From: Legionella lytica
GTDB taxonomy: Bacteria > Pseudomonadota > Gammaproteobacteria > Legionellales > Legionellaceae
NCBI RefSeq assembly: GCF_023921225.1
Contig: NZ_CP071527.1
Span: 2,136,501 to 2,200,500, forward strand
DNA length: 64,000 nt
Direction: 5' to 3'
Within the stretch, counting starts at the first letter, position 1. Every line of letters begins with the position of its first letter. The notes under the pieces were generated by a model. It ran no database searches, was not told the origin of the DNA, and saw only the letters and a list, made by a program, of their open reading frames with translations. The position numbers were made by a program, and so were the translations under genes. This document shows, one piece after another, positions 38,923-46,221 of this stretch.

Positions 38923-38935
38923 CTACGGCTTTCTT
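38909..38935. terminator. Hairpin at the end of the alpA-like gene
   Basis: GAAAGCCGTA, a 5-nt loop, TACGGCTTTC: a perfect 10-bp stem overlapping the last codons of the gene at 38923. On the plus strand T-rich sequence follows. Confidence 0.6.
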
Positions 38936-39120
38936 TGTTGATCCAACCAAATATCTAAATCCTCTTTTAAATAACGAATAGAACGCCCTATTTTAATAAA
39001 TTTAGGCCCAGGGGTTCTGTTCTTTAAAACACCATTTACTCTATCTTGAGAAAGAAAAGAACGACTCATACAAATATAGTTCGCGGCTTCAACTTCTTTA
39101 AATACTCTTTTATCCATCAT
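38923..39120 (-). CDS. AlpA-family DNA-binding protein (excisionase/activator-like)
   Basis: 65 residues with the AlpA/HTH_17 pattern: EVEAANYICMSRSFLSQDRV helix pair and the C-terminal wing GRSIRYLKEDLDIWLDQQ. Such proteins activate integrase or act as recombination directionality factors in P4-like islands. It is separated from the integrase gene by the whole island, so which promoter it controls is open. Confidence 0.85.
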   Translation of the reverse strand: MMDKRVFKEVEAANYICMSRSFLSQDRVNGVLKNRTPGPKFIKIGRSIRYLKEDLDIWLDQQRKP

Positions 39121-39210
39121 ACATCCTTATATAACGAGTTATTTATAAACATATCTCATTATATACGCATTAAAAGTATAATTTCAATATAAATACGTAA
39201 ACGGGTATAA

Positions 39211-39525
39211 TTATTTTAAAATACATTCTTTAACCTCGTAAATTCTCCTTTCAGCAGAGAATTGATCTTTAAATCGCTTTAGGCCATCCTCTCTCATTTT
39301 TGCAGCAAATTGATTGAAATAGTTAGTCAGAGAGTCTTTATTATCTAATTGATATTGAACTGTAAGTTTTTTTTGACTCACAGTATCTTCATTTTCCGGC
39401 TTTAAAATATGAGCGTTAATGAACCCAGAAAATTGAAGCATCTCTCGGGCATGCTCTTTTAACCATGACTCGAATTGATTGTAAATGTTCTCATCAATAA
39501 GCAAGTTCACTTCGTAGACAACCAT
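39211..39525 (-). CDS. DUF4286-family protein
   Basis: Small cytosolic protein. AAGGA lies 8 nt before ATG 39525, giving 104 residues starting MVVYEVNLLIDENIY; an ATG 9 nt upstream is less well placed. The pattern YEVNLLID...FxxWLxxH...ML...F...Y...FAAKMREDGLKRF fits DUF4286, whose function is unknown. It overlaps the end of the MFS gene by 32 nt, so the two are coupled. Confidence 0.8.
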   Translation of the reverse strand: MVVYEVNLLIDENIYNQFESWLKEHAREMLQFSGFINAHILKPENEDTVSQKKLTVQYQLDNKDSLTNYFNQFAAKMREDGLKRFKDQFSAERRIYEVKECILK

Positions 39526-40726
39526 TTTTTGCATCCTTAAAATTAATAGTTAGTAGACATAAAGCAGCACAGATGCTGATCGGAATTCCCGGATTTAAAT
39601 GATTATTAAAGGTTGCAATTAAATAAGGTAACATTCCACCAAACAAAGCCAAGCTTAAATTATAAGAAATCGCAAGAGCCTTCCCTCTTTGATTAATGTC
39701 AAATATTCTTACTATATATGCAGGCAAGGCAGAGTTTAATAAAGCCTGAATAATAGCAAAACAAGCCAATGTTATCGTACACTGAAGATAATTTAACTGC
39801 GGCATGACAGCAAAAACCCCATAAGAAAAGAACAAATAACACAACGCTGCAATTTGAATTTGCTTCTTGACTCCTATTCTATCAGCCAAAACACCTCCGA
39901 CAGGCAAAAACAGCACGTATAAAATAAGCGCGCACGAAGTCACTAATATGGCGTGTTGGTGTGTATGTATTTGCCATAAAGAAGATAGCAGTGTCGGAAG
40001 AAAAACGAATGTTATATAAAATGCCGAAGCGGATAGGCTGGAGACAATAAATACAATCCATAATTCTTTTTTATATCTTTTAAAAAGATTTCTATAACCA
40101 TTTGATTCATTATTGCTCTTTATCAAATTAAATTCCAAGCTATTCCTAATGCACAGCAAAACAATGCAGCCCCCTACCCCAATTAAAAAAGGGATTCGCC
40201 AACCAAAATAAATAATTAGATCGTGAGGCATTCCATAAAGAATAAATAAAGCACTCAAGCTTGCAAGTAATAGTCCAATACTGCCACCAATAAAGGCAAT
40301 GCATCCCGGGAGTACAGAGTTTTTTCCTTCTTCAACAGCAAGAATAATAGCAGTAGAAAATTCCCCTGAAATTGCTAACCCCTGCACTACTCTACAAACT
40401 ATTAAACCAGCTCCATAATACATTCCCATTAAATAAGGAGATAACATGCCAATGGCAGCAGTAGCGAGAGTCATTAAGACAGTAGTAAATAATAGTACTT
40501 TTTTTCTTCCCCATCGATCTGTCCAAGCCCCAAAAACAATCGAGCCAAAAGGTTTAACAATATAGCTGACAACATAAGCCAAAATAGTAAAGTTAATGGC
40601 ATTAGTTCTTTGATAAGAAGAGAAAAAAATCTCAGATAATATAGGGATAAAAAAAGGAAAAACAGTAAAATCATATACCTCAATTAAGGTTCCTAAAAAT
40701 GAAGCTACCAACACCTTTTTATTCAT
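39494..40726 (-). CDS. MFS transporter, metabolite:proton symporter type
   Basis: 410 residues, 12 predicted helices. MFS motif A appears as GAWTDRWGRKKVLL (residues about 62-75) and again, weakened, as GGVLADRIGVKK. The N-terminal SFLGTLIEVYDFTVFPFF is typical of the ProP/ShiA/citrate group. Substrate unknown. Confidence 0.85.
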   Translation of the reverse strand: MNKKVLVASFLGTLIEVYDFTVFPFFIPILSEIFFSSYQRTNAINFTILAYVVSYIVKPFGSIVFGAWTDRWGRKKVLLFTTVLMTLATAAIGMLSPYLMGMYYGAGLIVCRVVQGLAISGEFSTAIILAVEEGKNSVLPGCIAFIGGSIGLLLASLSALFILYGMPHDLIIYFGWRIPFLIGVGGCIVLLCIRNSLEFNLIKSNNESNGYRNLFKRYKKELWIVFIVSSLSASAFYITFVFLPTLLSSLWQIHTHQHAILVTSCALILYVLFLPVGGVLADRIGVKKQIQIAALCYLFFSYGVFAVMPQLNYLQCTITLACFAIIQALLNSALPAYIVRIFDINQRGKALAISYNLSLALFGGMLPYLIATFNNHLNPGIPISICAALCLLTINFKDAKNGCLRSELAY

Positions 40727-40767
40727 TTACATCCCAGTAAAAATTAAGTAGATTATTGTAACACTGG

Positions 40768-41313
40768 ATGTATAGATGTAGCAGCATGGACGTAAGTAAA
40801 CAACAAAGTAGTTATTTGCACAGCACTTTCCCTGAGCAATTTGAATTGCAGTTTTATAAAAATTTTCATTCCCTAAAAAGATTAGGCTGTGATTACTTCT
40901 ATTTTTTGGGGTTCAATTCAGGCCAGTCTCACCGCTTCTGTACAGATAGTAACTGGATTGATTTTTATTATGATGAAAAATTCATTTTGGATGATCCCCT
41001 TAAGCGAATCGCAGAGGCAAGCTCTTTTATAGCGCTACCGTGGTCACAAATTACTTTCTCCAAAAAATCAGAGAAGAAAGCAATTGAGGGACGTCTATCA
41101 TTTGGTCTCTATAATGGAATAACTATTACTAGAGAAAGAAACAATAAAAAATACATATTCGCTCTTTCAACAGAAGAAATGAGTCATGACTTAGCGAGAT
41201 ATCTTCTATTAGAGAAAAGCCTGATTTTAGAGGATTTTCTCACAAATTGTATGCAGCTATTCGATCAGTATTTATTTATGATTTCTAAAGACAGTAGTCT
41301 TACTCTAAATTAG
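40768..41313 (+). CDS. Orphan LuxR-type ligand-binding domain protein (no HTH)
   Basis: 181 residues (or 175 from ATG 40786; neither start has a strong ribosome site). The segment LGCDYFYFLGF...NWIDFYYDEKFILDDPLKRI...FIALPW, then GRLSFGLYNGITI, resembles the autoinducer-binding domain of LuxR regulators. The C-terminal GerE helix-turn-helix is absent and no remnant follows. It may be a truncated regulator or a ligand-binding decoy. Divergent from the MFS gene. Confidence 0.6.
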   Translation: MYRCSSMDVSKQQSSYLHSTFPEQFELQFYKNFHSLKRLGCDYFYFLGFNSGQSHRFCTDSNWIDFYYDEKFILDDPLKRIAEASSFIALPWSQITFSKKSEKKAIEGRLSFGLYNGITITRERNNKKYIFALSTEEMSHDLARYLLLEKSLILEDFLTNCMQLFDQYLFMISKDSSLTLN

Positions 41314-41517
41314 TCAAGAAAAAAGTTTTCTTACTTCAGGGGGGGTAGTAGATATTACATTATTAGCAATATCTTTTTCCCAGAATTTATGAGAAGCGAG
41401 ATATTGGGGTTGGTGTATGCAGTATCTATTATTCGTTTTAGTACAAATTGCCCTTCCTCTGTTTGCCATCGATTTCTTAAAACCGTTGTGTTTCAATATC
41501 AAAATTAAAGTCTTCAA
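41314..41517 (-). CDS. Doubtful small ORF
   Basis: A 67-codon frame beginning at a TTG without a clear ribosome site; ATG at 41469 would give about 51 residues (MANRGRAICTKTNNRYCIH...). The composition is plausible for a protein, but no family is recognised. It directly abuts the end of the convergent gene at 41313. Confidence 0.3.
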   Translation of the reverse strand: MKTLILILKHNGFKKSMANRGRAICTKTNNRYCIHQPQYLASHKFWEKDIANNVISTTPPEVRKLFS

Positions 41518-41710
41518 TTTTCACAGTCATTCCCTTTTCTGAAAGCTATTGAAAAATGTAACCTCGCTGTTTTTAAGAATAGTATTAAATTACAAGAAGG
41601 ATTCAACTGTATTTGTTTTTATTAAACTATAATTAATTTGTACATTTGAGGTGGTTTCTTTAATTTTTGGTTTTTCATATAGAAATTTATAAAAGTAAGG
41701 ATATTTTTTT

Positions 41711-42532
41711 ATGTGTAAAATTGAATATGACAATAGAATATGCGTATATATCGATGTTCTTGGGTGGCAAGATGCAATAGATAAGCTATCAGCAGATAAC
41801 ATTTTTGAAATACTTAAACCTTTCTTAGAAAATCATTTTTATCATCAACAGCATCAGGGATTTATAAAGGATGTAAGAAAAAGTTCAAATAATAACGTTA
41901 TCGAAAAGACAGGATTTATAAGGTCGATGATAGGAGGTAGGTGGGCTGAAGTGCCTACAATGTATGAGGAGGTACAACTAACTGTATTTTCAGATACATT
42001 AGTCTTCAGTATGCCATTGGATTTTGGAGGTCGTATTTATAATAAAATTCCTTCCATTATTATTGGTTTTTTAGAAAAAGAGTTTCTTATCCGAGGAGGT
42101 ATTGCATTAGGTTCTTTATATCATAAAGATCACGTTATTTTTGGACCTGCTCTTGTGGAGTCTTATAAATTGGAGCTTAATGAAGCTAAATTTCCTCGAA
42201 TTCTCATCAGTGATAAAGTAATTACAGAAATTGGAACTGAACCATATCTACCAATTATGAAAGATCAGTTAAACAATTGGGTTATTGATCCCTTTCCCAA
42301 GGTAATAGAAGCCGATTATAGTGACGAACAATGGCTCCTCCACCTTAACAATAATTATAAAGTTGGGAAACTAGTTGATATAATTGAACAAGCAATTACA
42401 AAATATTTAACAAATTACTCTATTAGAAATAAATGGACTTTTCAAGCAGAACTATGTGCTAAATCTTTAGAGAAATATGCTACTGCTACTGAGGATTTAG
42501 TTCATAAACTCAGACAATTCAACAAAATATAA
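41711..42532 (+). CDS. Class III cyclase-fold protein of unknown function
   Basis: 273 residues. VYIDVLGW (Asp15), FSDTLVF (Asp near 95), RGGIALGSLY (about 128) and FGPALVESYKLE...AKFPRILIS follow the order and spacing of the palm-like nucleotide-cyclase fold, with two acidic residues where metal ligands lie. Related stand-alone proteins occur in accessory islands. Pycsar cyclases, which make cCMP or cUMP on phage attack, share this fold. No adjacent TM or TIR effector gene is seen, so a Pycsar role is only a suggestion. AT-rich like its island neighbours. Confidence 0.6.
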   Translation: MCKIEYDNRICVYIDVLGWQDAIDKLSADNIFEILKPFLENHFYHQQHQGFIKDVRKSSNNNVIEKTGFIRSMIGGRWAEVPTMYEEVQLTVFSDTLVFSMPLDFGGRIYNKIPSIIIGFLEKEFLIRGGIALGSLYHKDHVIFGPALVESYKLELNEAKFPRILISDKVITEIGTEPYLPIMKDQLNNWVIDPFPKVIEADYSDEQWLLHLNNNYKVGKLVDIIEQAITKYLTNYSIRNKWTFQAELCAKSLEKYATATEDLVHKLRQFNKI

Positions 42533-42683
42533 ATTATGGATTTTACCTATAGGCATATCTAATCTCTAATATTACCTTTATTATGAATATTAGATTATTT
42601 ATATAAAAAAATTACCTGAAAGAAATGCTTTTAAGAAGGAACCAACTATGGCTCCTCAAATTGATGATCAATATCAATAACAA

Positions 42684-43364
42684 CTACCAATCTATTGTAT
42701 CACCATCAAAACGATGTAAAACATCTGCATGACTTTTAGAGATATTTTTTTCAACTTGCTCGAGCATTCCTGAGACACTTGCTTGTACTTCAATTAAGCT
42801 ATTAGGGCCACCCATATCCGTTTTAACCCATCCTGGGTGAATTAACATCACATGAACCCCTGTTGATTGAACATCAATAGCAAAGCTACGCATTGCACAA
42901 TTTAAAGCTGCCTTACTCGAGCGATAAGCATAAGAACGACCTTGTTCATTATCGGAGATACTACCCATTCGCGAACTAATAACTAAAATATTTTTTCCTT
43001 CACTACTCTGAATATTAGGTAACAAAGCATCACAAATTTTCACCACGCTAATGCAATTGACATTCAGCACATCAATAAAATTTTTACGGTTAACGTTTCC
43101 AACAGTTACTCCTTGTTCACCACTAGTACCCGCATTATTAATGAGTAAATCAATTGGACGATTATTAAGGGTTTCTACCATCGAAGTAATATCATTATCA
43201 TTGGTTACATCTAATTTAATCACCTCATCAGCTAACTTATTAAGACTATCCGCCTTATCTGGATTACGGCAACATCCAATAATATAGTACCCTTTTTCTT
43301 TAAGTTGACGGCTAAATTCCAAGCCAATTCCTTTATTAGCACCAGTAATGAGAGCAGTTTTCAT
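42684..43364 (-). CDS. Short-chain dehydrogenase/reductase
   Basis: 226-residue Rossmann-fold oxidoreductase. The TGANKGIGLEF cofactor motif is at residues 7-17, NNAG at about 76-79, and the catalytic Ser plus YAYRSSK (Tyr-x-x-x-Lys) are present. It is of the classical carbonyl-reductase-like type. Substrate unknown. Confidence 0.88.
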   Translation of the reverse strand: MKTALITGANKGIGLEFSRQLKEKGYYIIGCCRNPDKADSLNKLADEVIKLDVTNDNDITSMVETLNNRPIDLLINNAGTSGEQGVTVGNVNRKNFIDVLNVNCISVVKICDALLPNIQSSEGKNILVISSRMGSISDNEQGRSYAYRSSKAALNCAMRSFAIDVQSTGVHVMLIHPGWVKTDMGGPNSLIEVQASVSGMLEQVEKNISKSHADVLHRFDGDTIDW

Positions 43365-43397
43365 ATTATTATCCTAATTTTGAGCGGTTAATATAGA

Positions 43398-44063
43398 TTA
43401 TTCGGGTTTGTTGAATTTCCAGCGGTGCCAAATGATGGGTGTGGCAACAAGGATCTTCTTTGAAAAAATTACTGGTTCTTCAACCTCTGTTTGAGCATTC
43501 AAACAAACTAATGCATATCCATTCTTTCTTTTTAGTAATCTTCGAAAAAAAGTACCTTCACTAGTTTCAATAATACAATCTAACCCAGAACATCTTTCTA
43601 TATCCGGTTGAGCGATATATTGTGAACCACCAACAAAATCCCCCATGGCATAGGTCGGTTCCATCGTGTCATCTGAAACCATAATTACCACAGCGTTAGG
43701 ATTATTCGCTTTAAAAAAGTCTATTTCTTTTTGAATTGTATTTTCACCCTGCAACAAAGAAGCAATATTTTCATCGCTTGTAGGATAGAGTGTAAAATCA
43801 GAATTCACTAAGGCAGGGCTTTTCCCATGGCCATTAAGTAACCACTGAATTGAGCAAATCACACCAGTTTCATGAAGCACTTCTACTAATTTTGATGCAG
43901 CCTTTTCCGGTAACGGATTTCTTCCTAACTCCCAAGACTGAAGCGTATGCATACTAATTCCGTATTTACTTTCTAAATCCTTTCTAGTTATGCCGGCCAA
44001 ACTTCTAGCTGTTTTAAGCCGCCTACCAATATTTATTGGATTGTCTTGAGTGTTGTGTTCCAT
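43398..44063 (-). CDS. XRE/S24-type repressor with altered catalytic residues
   Basis: 221 residues. The N-terminal helix-turn-helix is GRRLKTARSLAGITRKDLESKYGIS then LQSWELGRNP (about residues 13-48). The C-terminal S24 peptidase-like fold is VIMVSDDTMEPTYAMGDFVGG, followed by GTFFRRLLKR. In active LexA/CI proteins the first motif has Ser (SMEP) and the second has Lys; here they are Thr and Arg. It is divergent from lvrA and lies next to repeated operator-like motifs, so it probably controls the lvr/lvh transcript. Confidence 0.85.
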   Translation of the reverse strand: MEHNTQDNPINIGRRLKTARSLAGITRKDLESKYGISMHTLQSWELGRNPLPEKAASKLVEVLHETGVICSIQWLLNGHGKSPALVNSDFTLYPTSDENIASLLQGENTIQKEIDFFKANNPNAVVIMVSDDTMEPTYAMGDFVGGSQYIAQPDIERCSGLDCIIETSEGTFFRRLLKRKNGYALVCLNAQTEVEEPVIFSKKILVATPIIWHRWKFNKPE

Positions 44064-44091
44064 AGAACCCCAAAATATTTAATACCAACAA

Positions 44092-44170
44092 CACGTAATA
44101 ATATTTACATTATACGTGCGGAAGGTATAATGTTATTGATATAGGTATTACTTATACCTCTCATAGGTAT
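44092..44170. promoter_or_regulatory. Operator-like repeats between repressor and lvrA
   Basis: CACGTA (44092-44097) and TACGTG (44113-44118) form an inverted repeat. AGGTAT occurs at 44123, 44143 and 44165, and inverted as ATACCT at 44154-44159, so AGGTAT-5 nt-ATACCT is a palindrome. This is the layout of a divergent repressor-controlled promoter. Confidence 0.6.
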
Positions 44171-44237
44171 ATAAGTTCTCATTTATGAGCAACAAATACC
44201 TTAATTAAACGGAATTTAACAATGGATAGAGTATTAC

Positions 44238-45101
44238 ATGGATTTTTTACTTAATCAAAATGAGTTAGCAGCACTGGATGGATTACCTCATCTACAACAG
44301 TTAGCTTATTTAAGAGGGATACGACCTTATATGGACGTTAAAACAGGGCTAGTAGGTGTTAAAAGACGTATTAGTCATCAATCAATTTCTGAGCAGCTCT
44401 ACATTGAGCCTCGTCCCGGAATAAAAAGCCAAAGCTTTTCTCGCGATCAGGTTCGCCGTGCTATTGCAGGTTTAGCACGAGCTGGTGCAATCATTGTCCA
44501 CTCAGAAGATATGCACTTAATTTTAAAATGTGAATTAGCTACTATAGGTTATTCTGGCCAAAATAAAGCCGCCATAAACCCGCCACAGAAAGCCACCACA
44601 AAGCCACCCGCTACATACCAATTAGACCCGGTCTTTTCTGGGGTTGATGTCGAAAAAGGCGACATAGCCAACCCCTCAAAAGCCGCCATACCTCTATATA
44701 AAGATAATTATTATATTTATTTATTAGCGCAATTCGAGCAATTTTGGTCTTTGTACCCCGAGAAGAAATCCAAGAGCAATGCTCAAGCTGCCTTTGAGCA
44801 GCTAAATCCCAATACTGAGCTATTTCAACAACTCATGCAGGCACTACAGCAGCAGCTTCAACACAGAAACCAGCTTAAAGCACAAGGCACATGGGTGCCG
44901 CCTTGGAAATACCCAGCCAATTGGTTAGCCAATCGTTGCTGGGAGGATGAAGTATTTATGGACGCATTACAGGAGAGCACTCATGCACAGCATGAAAAAA
45001 GTATTAGGACAAATAACACTGGAGCAGACTTGTTCTGCCCTCCCTGTGATGAAGAAGAACCAAGAGCAGACAATGTCATCTCATTCCAGCGACACCAATA
45101 A
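44238..45101 (+). CDS. lvrA: LvrA-like protein
   Basis: 287 residues. It begins the lvr module of Legionella lvh elements. The N-terminal half (RISHQSISEQLYIEPRPGIK...RDQVRRAIAGLARAGAI) looks like a winged-helix segment. The C-terminal part (FEQFWSLYPEKKSKSNAQAAFEQL...WKYPANWLANRCWEDE) resembles replication- or phage-associated accessory proteins. Role in lvh elements unknown. The gene order lvrA-lvrB-lvrC-lvhB2 supports the name. It overlaps lvrB by 119 nt. Confidence 0.75.
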   Translation: MDFLLNQNELAALDGLPHLQQLAYLRGIRPYMDVKTGLVGVKRRISHQSISEQLYIEPRPGIKSQSFSRDQVRRAIAGLARAGAIIVHSEDMHLILKCELATIGYSGQNKAAINPPQKATTKPPATYQLDPVFSGVDVEKGDIANPSKAAIPLYKDNYYIYLLAQFEQFWSLYPEKKSKSNAQAAFEQLNPNTELFQQLMQALQQQLQHRNQLKAQGTWVPPWKYPANWLANRCWEDEVFMDALQESTHAQHEKSIRTNNTGADLFCPPCDEEEPRADNVISFQRHQ

Positions 45102-45429
45102 GGAACAAAAACGGATTGATTTATTGTTCTCAAAATTTGCAGCCTTCTACGGGCATATTTGGCGAAGCCAATTTAAGGATGAGCAGTTTTTAAAGTTTGC
45201 TAAGAAAGAATGGCTTGAGGGCTTAACCGGATTTACTGATTCGGTCGTACATGAAGCCATTATTGGTTGTCGGGAGCACTATGAAATGCCCCCATCGTTA
45301 CCGCAGATGATTGGTTACTGCAAACAAATTAAAAAGCGGAAGGAGTTTATAGTGGTTCCAGTTTATACCCGAGCCCAAGAGGATGTAGTAAACACGAACG
45401 TCAAACGCTGTATGGAACTTTTAGCCTAA
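44983..45429 (+). CDS. lvrB: LvrB-like protein
   Basis: The frame is open from 44947, but ATG 44983 has a strong ribosome site (AGGAGAG, 5 nt spacing), giving 148 residues that begin MHSMKKVLGQITLEQ. A later ATG at 45073 has no such site. The C-terminal half (FAAFYGHIWRSQF, FAKKEWLEGLTGF, PPSLPQMIGYCKQIKKR) resembles replication-protein-P-like helical domains. It lies between lvrA and lvrC as in known lvh elements. Confidence 0.75.
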   Translation: MHSMKKVLGQITLEQTCSALPVMKKNQEQTMSSHSSDTNKEQKRIDLLFSKFAAFYGHIWRSQFKDEQFLKFAKKEWLEGLTGFTDSVVHEAIIGCREHYEMPPSLPQMIGYCKQIKKRKEFIVVPVYTRAQEDVVNTNVKRCMELLA

Positions 45430-45442
45430 AAAGGAGAGCAAC

Positions 45443-45643
45443 ATGTTGGTATTAACCAGAAAGGCAGGACAGCAGATTTTTATGGATAAAGGTCGCATTC
45501 AGATGAAGGTCATCAAAGTAGAAGATGATGTCATTAGCATTGGCATCGAGGCCCCACTACATATTGATATCGCCCGAGAAGAGGTCTTTTCTCAAAATCT
45601 GGCACAAGAAAAATTAGCTTCTTTAACTAGAGGTGCTCGATGA
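45443..45643 (+). CDS. lvrC: CsrA-family RNA-binding regulator LvrC
   Basis: 66-residue CsrA paralogue. MLVLTRKAGQQIFM start, GIEAPLHIDIAREEV RNA-binding edge with the conserved Arg, AAGGAGAG before the ATG. CsrA proteins block translation by binding GGA motifs. Element-borne copies in Legionella are thought to control the element's own life cycle. It overlaps lvhB2 by 4 nt. Confidence 0.93.
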   Translation: MLVLTRKAGQQIFMDKGRIQMKVIKVEDDVISIGIEAPLHIDIAREEVFSQNLAQEKLASLTRGAR

Positions 45644-45930
45644 ACAAACTCCAAAAGATACAAAATAAGTTATCACTCGCGTATTGGGGAATGATTTGCG
45701 GACTTCTCCCCGCAACAAGCCATGCCAAGAGCATTGAAAGCATTATCGATAGAACCGTCCGCTATTTGCAAGGCGGACTTGCTCGCTCTGTCGGAATACT
45801 GTGCATCATAGTCGCAGGTTACTTATGCTTGTATCGACAAAAGTTTCCCAAGGAATACTTCTCCATGATACTTGTGGGACTAGGTATCATTTTTGGTGGT
45901 TCTACCTTGTACAACACCTTTATTGGTTAG
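45640..45930 (+). CDS. lvhB2: VirB2-like pilin LvhB2
   Basis: 96 residues with a signal segment ending SHAKS and two hydrophobic helices (SVGILCIIVAGYLCLY, YFSMILVGLGIIFGGS), the plan of T4SS major pilins. ATGA overlap with lvrC. Confidence 0.88.
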   Translation: MNKLQKIQNKLSLAYWGMICGLLPATSHAKSIESIIDRTVRYLQGGLARSVGILCIIVAGYLCLYRQKFPKEYFSMILVGLGIIFGGSTLYNTFIG

Positions 45931-45939
45931 GAGGTGTGC

Positions 45940-46221
45940 ATGAATACGCTAAAAAGTAGCCCTCTTTTTAATGCCTTAACAAGACCCGCGATGACACTTG
46001 GAGTAACCTTTGAGTACCACATCCTAAACCTAATGATTTCGATGTGTGCCTTTATAGGTCTATCCCCTCTTTACGGTCTTATTTTTATACCCCTGCATGT
46101 TTTTGGGTGGCTGGTGTGTCGCTACGACATTCATTTTTTTACGATTTGTGCCAAGTGTTATTTATTACCTCACGCTCCAAATAAAACTCTGTGGAAGGTG
46201 CGCGCTTATGAACCGTTTTAA
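45940..46221 (+). CDS. lvhB3: VirB3-like protein LvhB3
   Basis: Inner-membrane T4SS component. AGGAGG at 45929-45934 points to ATG 45940 (93 residues) rather than the upstream GTG. SPLFNALTRPAMTLGVTFEY is the usual VirB3 start, followed by two membrane helices. It overlaps lvhB4 by 14 nt. Confidence 0.88.
   Translation: MNTLKSSPLFNALTRPAMTLGVTFEYHILNLMISMCAFIGLSPLYGLIFIPLHVFGWLVCRYDIHFFTICAKCYLLPHAPNKTLWKVRAYEPF

Noticed and set aside
41711..42532. Complete Pycsar operon
   Set aside because: Only a cyclase-fold candidate is present; no effector with TM or TIR domain lies next to it.
45443..45643. Chromosomal csrA
   Set aside because: Position between lvrB and lvhB2 identifies it as the element-borne paralogue lvrC.
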